A stretch of DNA of 58,519 nucleotides. Origin: Candidatus Omnitrophota bacterium. GTDB taxonomy: Bacteria > Omnitrophota > Gorgyraeia > Zapsychrales > Zapsychraceae. Position numbers and translations under genes: made by a program. The notes beneath the pieces were generated by a model. The model was not told the DNA's origin. It worked only from the letters and a program-made list of their open reading frames with translations, and did not search any database. Position 1 is the stretch's first letter; each line of letters starts with the position of its first letter. Positions 17,066-24,124 of this stretch are shown here, one piece after another. The stretch spans positions 1 to 58,519 of the forward strand of contig JANQMA010000011.1 in the NCBI GenBank assembly GCA_028280285.1. The letters run 5' to 3'.

Positions 17066-18157
17066 CTACCCTTTTAATATTTTTAATGCTTTGATAAACT
17101 TTTTATTTTCCGTTGCCTTACCAATCGACACACGCAAATAGTCCTTCATCCCCCAGGCACTCATATCGCGTACAATCACACCCTTTTTTAAAAGCGCACG
17201 CACAATACTGCTTGCACGAGTGCCCACTTTAATCAAAATAAAATTGGTGCAGCTCTCAACAAACGACAGATTAAGAGCCCTTAAATTTTTATAAAGATAT
17301 TGTCTTTGCCTCTCTATTTTACGTGCAAGCGCTTTGTAGTACGCTTTATCCTTAAGTACCGCGACAGCACCGACCTGCGCTAATGTATTCACATTAAACG
17401 GCTCTCTGACTCTGTCTAAATAATCAACCACCTCAGGGTGCGCGATTCCATAACCAACACGCAGACCCGCCAGACCGTACATCTTTGAAAAAGTACGTGT
17501 AACAATCACATTCTTATTACTCCTCAATATTTTAAGAGAATCCGCATAATCTTTCTGCGCGACATATTCATAATAGGCTTCATCAATAAACACCAATGTG
17601 TTTTGTGGCAGGCCTTTTAAAAAGGCTCTTATTTCGTGAGCGGTAAAATACCATCCCGCCGGATTATCGGGATTTCCTAAAAAGACGATCTTTGTTTTGC
17701 GCGTAACAGCCTTTTTCATGGCCGCCAAGTTGTAGCGAAAATCTTTGTTAAGTGGCACTTCTTTAATCTTAGCTCCTTCGATTTTTGAGGCGAGCTTATA
17801 GATGAGAAATGACGGTTTGGCAATCACAACCTCATCGCCCGGTTTTAAAAAAGCACGCGCCGCAAAGACAATGATCTCATCCGAACCGTTGCCGAAAATA
17901 AATTGCTTCGGGTTTACCTTAAGTTTTTTGGCCAAAGCTTCTCTTAAATAAAAACAATCCCCATCAGGATATCGATTAAGCTCACGCGCGGCATTGGCAA
18001 TAGCCTGCACAACTTTCGGCGACGGCCCATAAGGGTTTTCATTGGATGCCAGCTTAACTACACTTTTTAAACGAAACTCCCGCTTAACCTCTTCGATCGG
18101 CTTACCGCCGACATACGGTTTAATCGTATGGATTGATTTTTTTGCTAAACTTCTCAT
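17066..18157 (-). CDS. hisC: Histidinol-phosphate / aromatic aminotransferase
   Basis: 363 residues, class II PLP aminotransferase of the HisC subfamily. The PLP lysine is in TRTFSKMYGLAGLRVGYG; GNPDNPAGWYF and FIDEAYYEY are also typical. Family members convert histidinol phosphate, but the position between pheA and aroF/tyrA suggests that here it mainly transaminates phenylpyruvate and 4-hydroxyphenylpyruvate. No other his genes are in the window. Between its ATG and the pheA stop lies a REP-like hairpin (18166-18241). Confidence 0.93.
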   Translation of the reverse strand: MRSLAKKSIHTIKPYVGGKPIEEVKREFRLKSVVKLASNENPYGPSPKVVQAIANAARELNRYPDGDCFYLREALAKKLKVNPKQFIFGNGSDEIIVFAARAFLKPGDEVVIAKPSFLIYKLASKIEGAKIKEVPLNKDFRYNLAAMKKAVTRKTKIVFLGNPDNPAGWYFTAHEIRAFLKGLPQNTLVFIDEAYYEYVAQKDYADSLKILRSNKNVIVTRTFSKMYGLAGLRVGYGIAHPEVVDYLDRVREPFNVNTLAQVGAVAVLKDKAYYKALARKIERQRQYLYKNLRALNLSFVESCTNFILIKVGTRASSIVRALLKKGVIVRDMSAWGMKDYLRVSIGKATENKKFIKALKILKG

Positions 18158-18165
18158 ATTATCTT

Positions 18166-18241
18166 GAATTAAGGGGACACAATACTTAATTATTTGGACA
18201 CTACCGCCAATTATTAATTAAGTATTGTGTCCCCTTAATTC
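18166..18241. repeat. GGGGACAC-family hairpin copy A
   Basis: Arms of 27 bp, 18166-18192 and 18215-18241, are perfect reverse complements around a 22-base loop. The arm contains AATTAAGGGGACACAATACT followed by TAATTA. The element begins directly at the pheA stop codon and ends eight bases before the hisC ATG. Arms identical to copies B and C; loop unrelated. Confidence 0.95.
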
Positions 18242-19296
18242 TATACCGGATATGACCCGACCACTTTTAAGTATTTACACATACTATCGAGCTGATCGAG
18301 TGCTTTTGTTACATTCTTACTATTACGGTGCCCTTCAAAATCAACGAAGAAATAATAATCCCATGCACGTTTTTTGGAAGGGCGCGATTCAATTTTGGTC
18401 AAATTTATCTTATTCTGTCTAAACGGAACAAGCATATCGTGCAAAGCGCCTACCTTGTCTTTAATCGAAAATAAAATAGATGTTCGGTCTTTGCCTGTCG
18501 GCGGAACATCCTGATCCGAAACAACGAGAAAACGTGTCGCATTATGCGCAACATCTTCAATATTGGCCTTTAAAATAGGCACTTCATAGACCTTAGCGGC
18601 CAGGCTTGAGGCGATCGCCGCGGCAAACTTTTGTTTAGATGCTTTCTGTGCCGCTTCTGTTGTCGATGCCATTAAAATTTGTCCGGCATCAGGCAGATTC
18701 TGCGCCAACCAGTTGCGACACTGACCAAACACCATTGGATTAGAATAAATATTTTTAACATCCTTTAAATTACATTTCGCCATAATATTATGCGAAATCT
18801 TAAGCAGAATCTGCGCACAAATTCTTAAATCGGAATCAACAAGAATATCAAATGTGTGTGTCACAGCCCCTTCAACCGAATTTTCAATCGGCACAACCCC
18901 GTAATCGCATTCTTTGTGCTCAACTTTTTGAAACACTTCGGAAATACTGTTGCATGAAACATACTCAACCTGCGAGCCGAACTTTTTGTTAGCCGCCATA
19001 TGCGTAAATGAGCCTTCCGTTCCCAAATAAGCGATATGCAACGATTCCTCAAGTGATAAAGAACTCGACATTATTTCACGATACACGGCCTCAAAGGCTT
19101 CATCGGTCATCGGCCCCTTATTAAGCTCCTTAAGCTTGTCTAAAACTTCTTTTTCCCTGTGTGGTGCATAAATCGGGGAGTTTTCTTGCTTTTTTAATTT
19201 ACCGATTTCAACACTCAACTTGGCCCGTTCATTGATAAATTTGACCAATTTGGCATCGAGCGCGTTAATTTTTTTTCTTAAATCATTTAAGCCCAT
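18241..19296 (-). CDS. pheA: Bifunctional chorismate mutase / prephenate dehydratase
   Basis: 351 residues with three domains. Residues 1-85 are an AroQ-type chorismate mutase (LRKKINALDAKLVKFINERA). Residues 92-265 are prephenate dehydratase with YLGTEGSFTHMAA and the NATRFLVV motif that carries the essential TRF. The C-terminal ACT domain has GALHDMLVPF and IESRPSKKRAWDYYFF, matching the GALV and ESRP phenylalanine-binding motifs, so feedback inhibition by phenylalanine is likely. It follows scpB by three bases. Its stop codon abuts a REP-like hairpin. Confidence 0.97.
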   Translation of the reverse strand: MGLNDLRKKINALDAKLVKFINERAKLSVEIGKLKKQENSPIYAPHREKEVLDKLKELNKGPMTDEAFEAVYREIMSSSLSLEESLHIAYLGTEGSFTHMAANKKFGSQVEYVSCNSISEVFQKVEHKECDYGVVPIENSVEGAVTHTFDILVDSDLRICAQILLKISHNIMAKCNLKDVKNIYSNPMVFGQCRNWLAQNLPDAGQILMASTTEAAQKASKQKFAAAIASSLAAKVYEVPILKANIEDVAHNATRFLVVSDQDVPPTGKDRTSILFSIKDKVGALHDMLVPFRQNKINLTKIESRPSKKRAWDYYFFVDFEGHRNSKNVTKALDQLDSMCKYLKVVGSYPV

Positions 19297-19299
19297 TGA

Positions 19300-20031
19300 T
19301 TAATTATCCTTTAAATCCTCTGTTTCTTCTAACTCTGATTTAGCTTCTTGCTCTATTTCTTCAATTTCACTAACCTGCTCTTGTTCAATATGTTCTTTGA
19401 CTTCCTCAGATGGTGCTGTTTCTTCAGATGCGTCACCTTTTTCTTCTTCAGGCAGAAGCGAAGGAAACTCTTCGAGCTTCGGCAAATTATCAAGCGACTT
19501 AAGGCCGAAGTATTGTAAAAATTGTTTGGTCGTTCCGTATAAAAACGGACGACCAGGCACATCTTTACGCCCAACCACCTTGATCAACTCTTTATTAATC
19601 AAATGCACAACAACACCGTCGGAGTTAACACCGCGTACAAGTTCAATATCCGCGCGCGTAACCGGCTGCTTATAAGCCATAATCGCAAGTGTCTCAAGCG
19701 CCGGTTTAGAAAGCTTTTCTTTATGCTTTGTTTTATAAAATTCTCTGACATAGCTCGCATAATGCGGATTGGTACGCATTTGATAACCACCGGCAATTTC
19801 AACAATGGTCATACCCCCGTCACGCTCGCTATACTCATTCATTAACGCATTAACTGCCTTTTTGACCTCAGCACCATCAGCGGTATCGATCGCCTTTTTT
19901 AATTGATCAAGTGTAACCGGCTTTTCATTAACAAACAAAAGTGTCTCAATAATGTTTTTGATATACGTGTTAACTTCTTGTTTTTCTACAGACTCTTGTT
20001 GTGTGTCTTCAGCAATATTATCCATAGTCAT
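19300..20031 (-). CDS. scpB: Segregation and condensation protein B
   Basis: 243 residues. Two winged-helix domains (residues 22-185) with YIKNIIETLLFVNEKPVTL, PALETLAIMAYKQPVTRADI and VVGRKDVPGRPFLYGTT. A highly acidic tail of about 45 residues follows, longer than usual. ScpB works with ScpA and SMC in chromosome condensation; smc is at 27824-31150, while scpA is not in the window. Six bases separate it from ruvA upstream. Confidence 0.96.
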   Translation of the reverse strand: MTMDNIAEDTQQESVEKQEVNTYIKNIIETLLFVNEKPVTLDQLKKAIDTADGAEVKKAVNALMNEYSERDGGMTIVEIAGGYQMRTNPHYASYVREFYKTKHKEKLSKPALETLAIMAYKQPVTRADIELVRGVNSDGVVVHLINKELIKVVGRKDVPGRPFLYGTTKQFLQYFGLKSLDNLPKLEEFPSLLPEEEKGDASEETAPSEEVKEHIEQEQVSEIEEIEQEAKSELEETEDLKDN

Positions 20032-20037
20032 CCTTAT

Positions 20038-20682
20038 TTAGGTATTAACCTTTTGCTTATAAATTTCGTTTAAAAGCTCTTCCGCTGAATTAATACTGTC
20101 GGTTTGTTTGAGCGCTTTTTCAATCATCGAAGCGGCTTCTTGCTTTTTATATTGTAGCTGAAGCAAAACTGTTAAGGCTTCTTCTTGCCAATCGACCGCC
20201 TCTGTTTTTTCAACCACGGCAGCGGCTTTATCTTGAATCAAACAAAATTTACCGACTTTCCCCTGCAACTTGGCCACAATCTCACGCGCACGCTGCATAC
20301 CAATACCAGGCAATGTCTTTAAATAAGCAGCATCACCGCGATCAATCGCCTGAGTAATCTCGGCAATCGGTTTATTAAGCGCCCGTACCGCTGCTTTAGG
20401 ACCGATACCGGAGACTTTAATAAACTGTAGAAAGAAGTCGCGCTCAATATCGTTCAAAAATCCAATGAGCATCGGCAAACCACTTGCCTGATTGATCTGC
20501 ATATAATAATACGTTTTTAAATGAACCTTGCCTTCTTTGTCTGTCGTCTCATCAATACGCGCAATGACTGAACCCGGCACCAATACTTCATAGGAAATAC
20601 CATCAACGTCAATAACCAATGATTGTTCGTATTTTTCTTTTAACTTACCTGAAAGACTGACGATCATATCAATGAGCCCCAT
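20038..20682 (-). CDS. ruvA: Holliday junction branch-migration protein RuvA
   Basis: 214 residues. An N-terminal OB domain (MIVSLSGKLKEKYEQSLVIDV) is followed by two helix-hairpin-helix motifs (FIKVSGIGPKAAVRAL and LKTLPGIGMQRAREIVAKL), then a C-terminal UBA-like domain III. The first possible start gives MGLIDMIVSL; the internal ATG (MIVSL) matches the usual RuvA start better. RuvA targets the RuvB helicase to junctions; ruvB is not here. A short GCTACT/AGTAGC hairpin lies in the 47-base gap after ruvC. Confidence 0.96.
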   Translation of the reverse strand: MGLIDMIVSLSGKLKEKYEQSLVIDVDGISYEVLVPGSVIARIDETTDKEGKVHLKTYYYMQINQASGLPMLIGFLNDIERDFFLQFIKVSGIGPKAAVRALNKPIAEITQAIDRGDAAYLKTLPGIGMQRAREIVAKLQGKVGKFCLIQDKAAAVVEKTEAVDWQEEALTVLLQLQYKKQEAASMIEKALKQTDSINSAEELLNEIYKQKVNT

Positions 20683-20729
20683 AAAGGGGCGAAATTGACT
20701 TCGAGCTACTCAAGTAGCGAGAAGTTCCA

Positions 20730-21203
20730 CTAAACTAAATGCAAATACCCAAATGCCATGGCCAGTGCGTCGCTGGCATCAAGCGTTAATTGCTTCTCTT
20801 TAATGTGCAGTAGAGCGGCAATCGTTGAACGTGTGCGCTGTTTCGACGCATTCCCGTTACCAACAACCGCCTTGCGAACCTTCTTAACACTTAATTCAAT
20901 GAGCTCAACGTTTTGACGTGCTGCCAGCAAACAAATCACGCCACGTGCGTGACCTAAAATAAGTCCGGTTGTTGGGTAGGAATGATGCGTATAAGCCTTC
21001 TCCAATACCAAAACATCCGGTTTAAATTCAACAATGATATCTTTTAAATTGGAATAAATCCTGTTAAGCCTGTTTTGAATCAAATCTTTTTGTTTCGGTT
21101 CAATCGTCCCCGTCTCAAGAAGCTTGATATCAGATTTGCTGCAAGCTTCAATGACACCGTACCCTGTCGCTTTTAAACTAGGATCTACGCCAAGAATGAT
21201 CAT
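20730..21203 (-). CDS. ruvC: Holliday junction resolvase RuvC
   Basis: 157 residues. All four acidic catalytic positions are visible: IILGVDPSLKATGYG (first Asp), VLVLEKAY (Glu), and DASDALAMA (two Asp). RuvC cleaves Holliday junctions symmetrically. The ATG overlaps the yebC stop by one base, the widespread yebC-ruvC-ruvA order. Confidence 0.97.
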   Translation of the reverse strand: MIILGVDPSLKATGYGVIEACSKSDIKLLETGTIEPKQKDLIQNRLNRIYSNLKDIIVEFKPDVLVLEKAYTHHSYPTTGLILGHARGVICLLAARQNVELIELSVKKVRKAVVGNGNASKQRTRSTIAALLHIKEKQLTLDASDALAMAFGYLHLV

Positions 21204-21952
21204 TAACCAGCGGCTTTTTCCATTTCTTCGTCAGAAATGTCAAAGTTAGCATAAACCTTCTGAACATCTTCATGTTCATCTAATGCTTCCATGAGATTGA
21301 GCAATGCCTTAACATCATTACCTGTCACGGCAACCGTCGTGCTTGGCAACATAGTCATTTCAGCGGTTACAACTTCAATGCCTTTGCCGTCCAATGCTTC
21401 CTTCACATCTTGTAGCACTTCAATCGGACAAAAGACTTCATGATATTCGCCTTCCGATTTAATATCTTCGGCCCCGGCATCCAAGACAACTTCCATCAAA
21501 TCGTCTTCGCTGATCTTGCTCTTTTCAATCGAAATAAAACCTGACTTTGAAAACAAAAATGATGTGCTGCCCGCGTTCGCCATATTCCCGTTCTTTTTAT
21601 TTAAAATATTACGCAACTCAGCGGTTGTGCGGTTTTTATTATCCGTCAGACCTGTGATCATCATCGCCACACCGCCTGGACCGTACGCATCAAATGAAAT
21701 TTCTTCATACGTTACCCCGGGAAGCTCACCCGTTCCTTTCTTGATCGCCTTATCAATATTATCCGACGGCATATTCGCACCCTTGGCACGATCAATCGCA
21801 TTACGTAAAGCCGCATTCGTATCCGGATCCCCACCGCCTTGACGTGCAATCGCTGTAATTTCACGAATAAGTTTAGTAAAAGCCGCTCCGCGCTTAGCAT
21901 CCGCTGCCGCTTTTTTGTGTTTAATAGTTGCCCATTTACTATGTCCTGACAT
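21203..21952 (-). CDS. yebC: YebC/PmpR-family regulator (translation factor)
   Basis: 249 residues from the ATG at 21952, which follows GGAGGA; the longer open frame to 22000 runs through a perfect palindrome and is not used. The start MSGHSKWATIKHKKAAADA is the family hallmark, followed by GGDPDTNAALRNAIDRAK and the acidic EAGAED-type region (VLDAGAEDIKSEG). The family was long annotated as transcription regulators; recent work supports a ribosome-associated role at polyproline stretches. First gene of the ruv/scpB/aromatic cluster. Confidence 0.96.
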   Translation of the reverse strand: MSGHSKWATIKHKKAAADAKRGAAFTKLIREITAIARQGGGDPDTNAALRNAIDRAKGANMPSDNIDKAIKKGTGELPGVTYEEISFDAYGPGGVAMMITGLTDNKNRTTAELRNILNKKNGNMANAGSTSFLFSKSGFISIEKSKISEDDLMEVVLDAGAEDIKSEGEYHEVFCPIEVLQDVKEALDGKGIEVVTAEMTMLPSTTVAVTGNDVKALLNLMEALDEHEDVQKVYANFDISDEEMEKAAG

Positions 21953-21973
21953 GATTCCTCCTTCAATGACGAC

Positions 21974-22144
21974 ATAATTTATGAAACCATCTGGTTTCAT
22001 AAATTATCCGTCGGAATTGAATCCCGCCTTTTGGCGGAATATGTTTTAATTCAATAATCCGATTAAATTATTTATACCAACCGCCAAAACGGCGGGATAA
22101 ATTCGACCTCACAACTTAAGTTCGCTTATGCTCCTTAAGTTGTG
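21974..22144. repeat. Hairpin-rich spacer between rnpB and yebC
   Basis: Three structures in tandem. 21974-22007 is a 16-bp perfect stem with a two-base centre (arm ATAATTTATGAAACCA). 22021-22098 holds two mutually inverted copies of ATCCCGCC(G)TTTTGGCGG, each also able to form its own small hairpin. 22110-22144 is an 11-bp stem (CACAACTTAAG) with a 13-base loop. They may terminate rnpB, protect its 3' end, or be relatives of the intergenic repeats elsewhere. No coding sequence seen. Confidence 0.75.
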
Positions 22145-22155
22145 GCCTCATTTAT

Positions 22156-22545
22156 AAAACAGGCCTTCACTTAAGCCGAGTTTTGTTAACCTCTTCGCGA
22201 GGCAATGGTTATTCAACTCACTCTAAAGATCACTCTTTAGACTCTTGCAGCCTACCCGTGCATCCAAACGCGGCGGACCACCACTTTGCACCTATTTGGC
22301 ATTGCTCCATGTAGAGATTGCTCGTTTCACCCTTAATAGCGTATAGCGCATAGCGTATAGCGTATAGATCTTAAATCTAAACGCTAAACGCTTTACGCTA
22401 AACGCTAGAAAGTCTCGTCTCTGTAGCTCTAATCCTCCTCGGTTAAACGAAGAGACCAGAATTACCTGGTTACATTGTCCCTTGGAGCTCGGACTTTCCT
22501 CCCCGGACATCGCGATACCCAGGGCAACCATTATCAGCCTGTTTT
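22156..22545 (-). ncRNA. rnpB: RNase P RNA, type A-like
   Basis: About 390 nt. P1 pairs AAAACAGGC with GCCTGTTTT at the two ends. The universally conserved GAGGAAAGTCCGAGCTC occurs at the 5' side, GGAGCAATGCCAAATAGG in the middle and ACAAAACTCGGCTTA at the 3' side. With RnpA it trims tRNA 5' leaders. P13/P14 appear absent, and P12 is replaced by a long hairpin of heptamer repeats (22337-22407). The 5' end overlaps the stop codon of rnhA, so it is probably processed from, or promoted inside, the upstream gene. Confidence 0.97.
22337..22407. repeat. Word-hairpin W3: heptamer array forming P12 of RNase P RNA
   Basis: The left arm (22337-22369) is four copies of TAGCGTA (one TAGCGCA) plus TAGAT. 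The reverse complement of the right arm (22375-22407) reads TAGCGTT, TAGCGTA, AAGCGTT, TAGCGTT plus TAGAT. The arms pair at 28 of 33 positions round a five-base loop. Confidence 0.9.
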
Positions 22546-22939
22546 ATTTTAAAGAACTCGTTGCGAGACGATCCGCTTCTTGATTTTTTTCCCGCAACAC
22601 ATGTATTAACTCAACGCTTTCAAAGGCCGCCTCAAGTTGCTTGACTTGTTCCCAAAGCCCTTTAAGCGTTTCATTTTTTATTTTGTATTCTCCCAACACT
22701 TGTTTATAAACAAGCTCACTGTCGGTAAATATCTTTATTGTCTTAGCCTTCATTACGACCGCTTCTTGAAGCGCGCAAATTAGAGCCGAATACTCCGCAA
22801 TATTATTCGTTGCTTCTCCAATCGGCCTGGCAATTTCTTTGACAACCGCACCGTTTTGTTTAATTACAACACCGATACCGGCGCGCCCCGGATTACCGCT
22901 GCAGGCCCCATCCACGGCTATTTCCAAATGCTCACCCAA
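22544..22939 (-). CDS. rnhA: Ribonuclease HI-type protein
   Basis: 131 residues from the TTG at 22939, which is preceded by GAGGAAGA and overlaps the zinc-ribbon stop (TTGGGTGA); a longer frame starts at ATG 22987 but adds residues not seen in the family. The catalytic acidic residues are present: VDGACSGNPG (Asp), NNIAEYSAL (Glu), IFTDSELVYKQ (Asp), and EADRLA (Asp). It cleaves RNA in RNA-DNA hybrids, although this subfamily is sometimes called RNase HI-like. The stop codon touches the rnpB 5' end. Confidence 0.9.
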   Translation of the reverse strand: MGEHLEIAVDGACSGNPGRAGIGVVIKQNGAVVKEIARPIGEATNNIAEYSALICALQEAVVMKAKTIKIFTDSELVYKQVLGEYKIKNETLKGLWEQVKQLEAAFESVELIHVLREKNQEADRLATSSLK

Positions 22940-23663
22940 GATCTTCCTCAAGGTATAAAATTCTCTGACAGTATTCACACGGAACAAGCTCTGTGTTCAT
23001 CTTAATCGCATTGACCATTTGTGGTGTTACATTCATATGACAACCACCACAAGAGTTGCCACCTATTACCGGAACAATCGCAAGACCTTCTCGACGCTCT
23101 AATATCTTTTCATAACGCGCTTTCATGGTTGGATCAATGTCACGGGCCGCTTCTTCACGCCCGGTTTTAAGTCCTGTTACCTGTGTTTCGATTTCTTTGA
23201 TCTCGCCTTCAACAACTTGTTTTTTGGCCAAATACTCTTTTTCACGCTCGGCAAGTACGGCCTTTTCTTTCTCAATATCTTGATTAACCGCATCGGCCTC
23301 ATCAAATGAAATTAAAATCTTTTCTTCGATCTGTGATTTATCAGCCTTGATGCTTTCTATTTCCGAAATTTTGGCAGAGTACTCTTTGTTTGTTTTAAGC
23401 TCGGACAATACGGTATTAGCTTTCGCAATCTCATCCTCTTTCGCTTTTAGCTCTAATTCCTTTTCCTTGCGATCTACCTGAATATGTTTAAGTTTCTCTT
23501 CTAACGCATTTAAATGGGTCTTGGTTTCTTCAAACTCGTTTTTTAGGTTTTCAATGATCTGCGGCTTTTCTTGTAAATCCTGATTGAACTTGTAAATCTG
23601 TTCATCGATTTTTTGGACTTCGACTAACTTTTTAAGCTGATCTTTTACAGATGTTTCTGTCAC
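22932..23663 (-). CDS. Coiled-coil protein with C4-type zinc ribbon
   Basis: 243 residues. Residues 10-180 are a long antiparallel coiled coil rich in Lys and Glu; the C-terminus is a zinc ribbon with GGNSCGGCHMNV and LVPCEYCQRILY (four cysteines in two CxxC pairs). The domain (zf-RING_7 type) is widespread, frequently next to RNase H or NIF3-like genes, and is thought to bind nucleic acid; its exact role is not established. It starts 30 bases after the tRNA and overlaps rnhA. Confidence 0.9.
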   Translation of the reverse strand: MTETSVKDQLKKLVEVQKIDEQIYKFNQDLQEKPQIIENLKNEFEETKTHLNALEEKLKHIQVDRKEKELELKAKEDEIAKANTVLSELKTNKEYSAKISEIESIKADKSQIEEKILISFDEADAVNQDIEKEKAVLAEREKEYLAKKQVVEGEIKEIETQVTGLKTGREEAARDIDPTMKARYEKILERREGLAIVPVIGGNSCGGCHMNVTPQMVNAIKMNTELVPCEYCQRILYLEEDLG

Positions 23664-23692
23664 AATAACGTCCTTTTGTTAGGTGTATTAAC

Positions 23693-23766
23693 TGGGCCCA
23701 CCTGGATTCGAACCAGGGACCAATGGATTATGAGTCCACTGCTCTAACCGACTGAGCTATGGGCCC
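23693..23766 (-). tRNA. tRNA with CAU anticodon (Ile2 or elongator Met)
   Basis: 74 nt. The acceptor stem GGGCCCA/TGGGCCC is perfect (7 bp), the D-loop has AGCTCAGTCGGTTAGAGC, the anticodon loop is CTCATAA, and the T-arm has GGTTCGAATCC. The discriminator is A; CCA is not encoded. TTGGTC following the anticodon stem resembles Ile2 (lysidine-modified CAU) more than Met, but this cannot be decided by eye. Confidence 0.95.
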
Positions 23767-23828
23767 GCTTCAAATACAAGTGGATCAAAAAGCCTTGAAC
23801 CCCTATCTTTTAGGCAAATTTGTCTCCT

Positions 23829-23857
23829 AGCATATCATACGGGCCTAGCGGTTTCAA
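23829..23857 (-). promoter_or_regulatory. Promoter of the tRNA / zinc-ribbon / rnhA / rnpB unit
   Basis: Minus-strand TTGAAA (23852-23857) and TATGCT (23829-23834) are 17 bases apart, with TGA ahead of the -10 as an extended element. About 60 bases upstream of the tRNA. Confidence 0.6.
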
Positions 23858-23895
23858 CAGATTTGTCGGGCCGGTCTCTTATATATATACTAATA

Positions 23896-24061
23896 GAATT
23901 AAGGGGACACAATACTTAATTATGTACTAACCGTTTCCCGCACCGGGGGCGTCTGCACCGGGCGTAATAGGGGTCAGAGCACTAATACTAATATATTAGT
24001 GCTCTGACCCCTATTATTTTTTTCTGATTTACTGTAATTAAGTATTGTGTCCCCTTAATTC
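23896..24061. repeat. GGGGACAC-family hairpin copy B, containing a nested hairpin
   Basis: The outer arms 23896-23922 and 24035-24061 are identical to copy A (27 bp). Their 112-base interior contains a second palindrome, arms 23965-23987 and 23994-24016 (TAATAGGGGTCAGAGCACT followed by AATA), of 23 bp. No coding sequence lies inside. It occupies most of the gap between rpoD and the tRNA promoter. Confidence 0.95.
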
Positions 24062-24068
24062 TTAATTC

Positions 24069-24106
24069 CAAAAAAAAAGGCCTACTGTTTAACAGTAGGC
24101 CTTTTT
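24069..24106. terminator. Bidirectional Rho-independent terminator after rpoD
   Basis: GGCCTACTGTT (24079-24089) pairs with AACAGTAGGCC (24091-24101). It is flanked by A-tract and T-tract on either side, giving a U-tail on both strands. It closes the dnaG-rpoD operon. Confidence 0.9.
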
Positions 24107-24124
24107 CTTTGATCTAAGCGGCAT

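Noticed and set aside
18158-18240. T-box or amino-acid attenuator before hisC
   Set aside because: The hairpin is the dispersed repeat found at two other unrelated sites; no leader peptide, specifier loop or T-box sequence is visible.
22337-22407. CRISPR array or iterons
   Set aside because: The repeated words are contiguous, degenerate and arranged as inverted arms, without unique spacers of constant length; no cas or rep gene nearby. The same applies to the other word-hairpins.
22292-22531. 79-residue minus-strand open frame
   Set aside because: Runs through the middle of RNase P RNA and includes the heptamer hairpin; the RNA signature is decisive.
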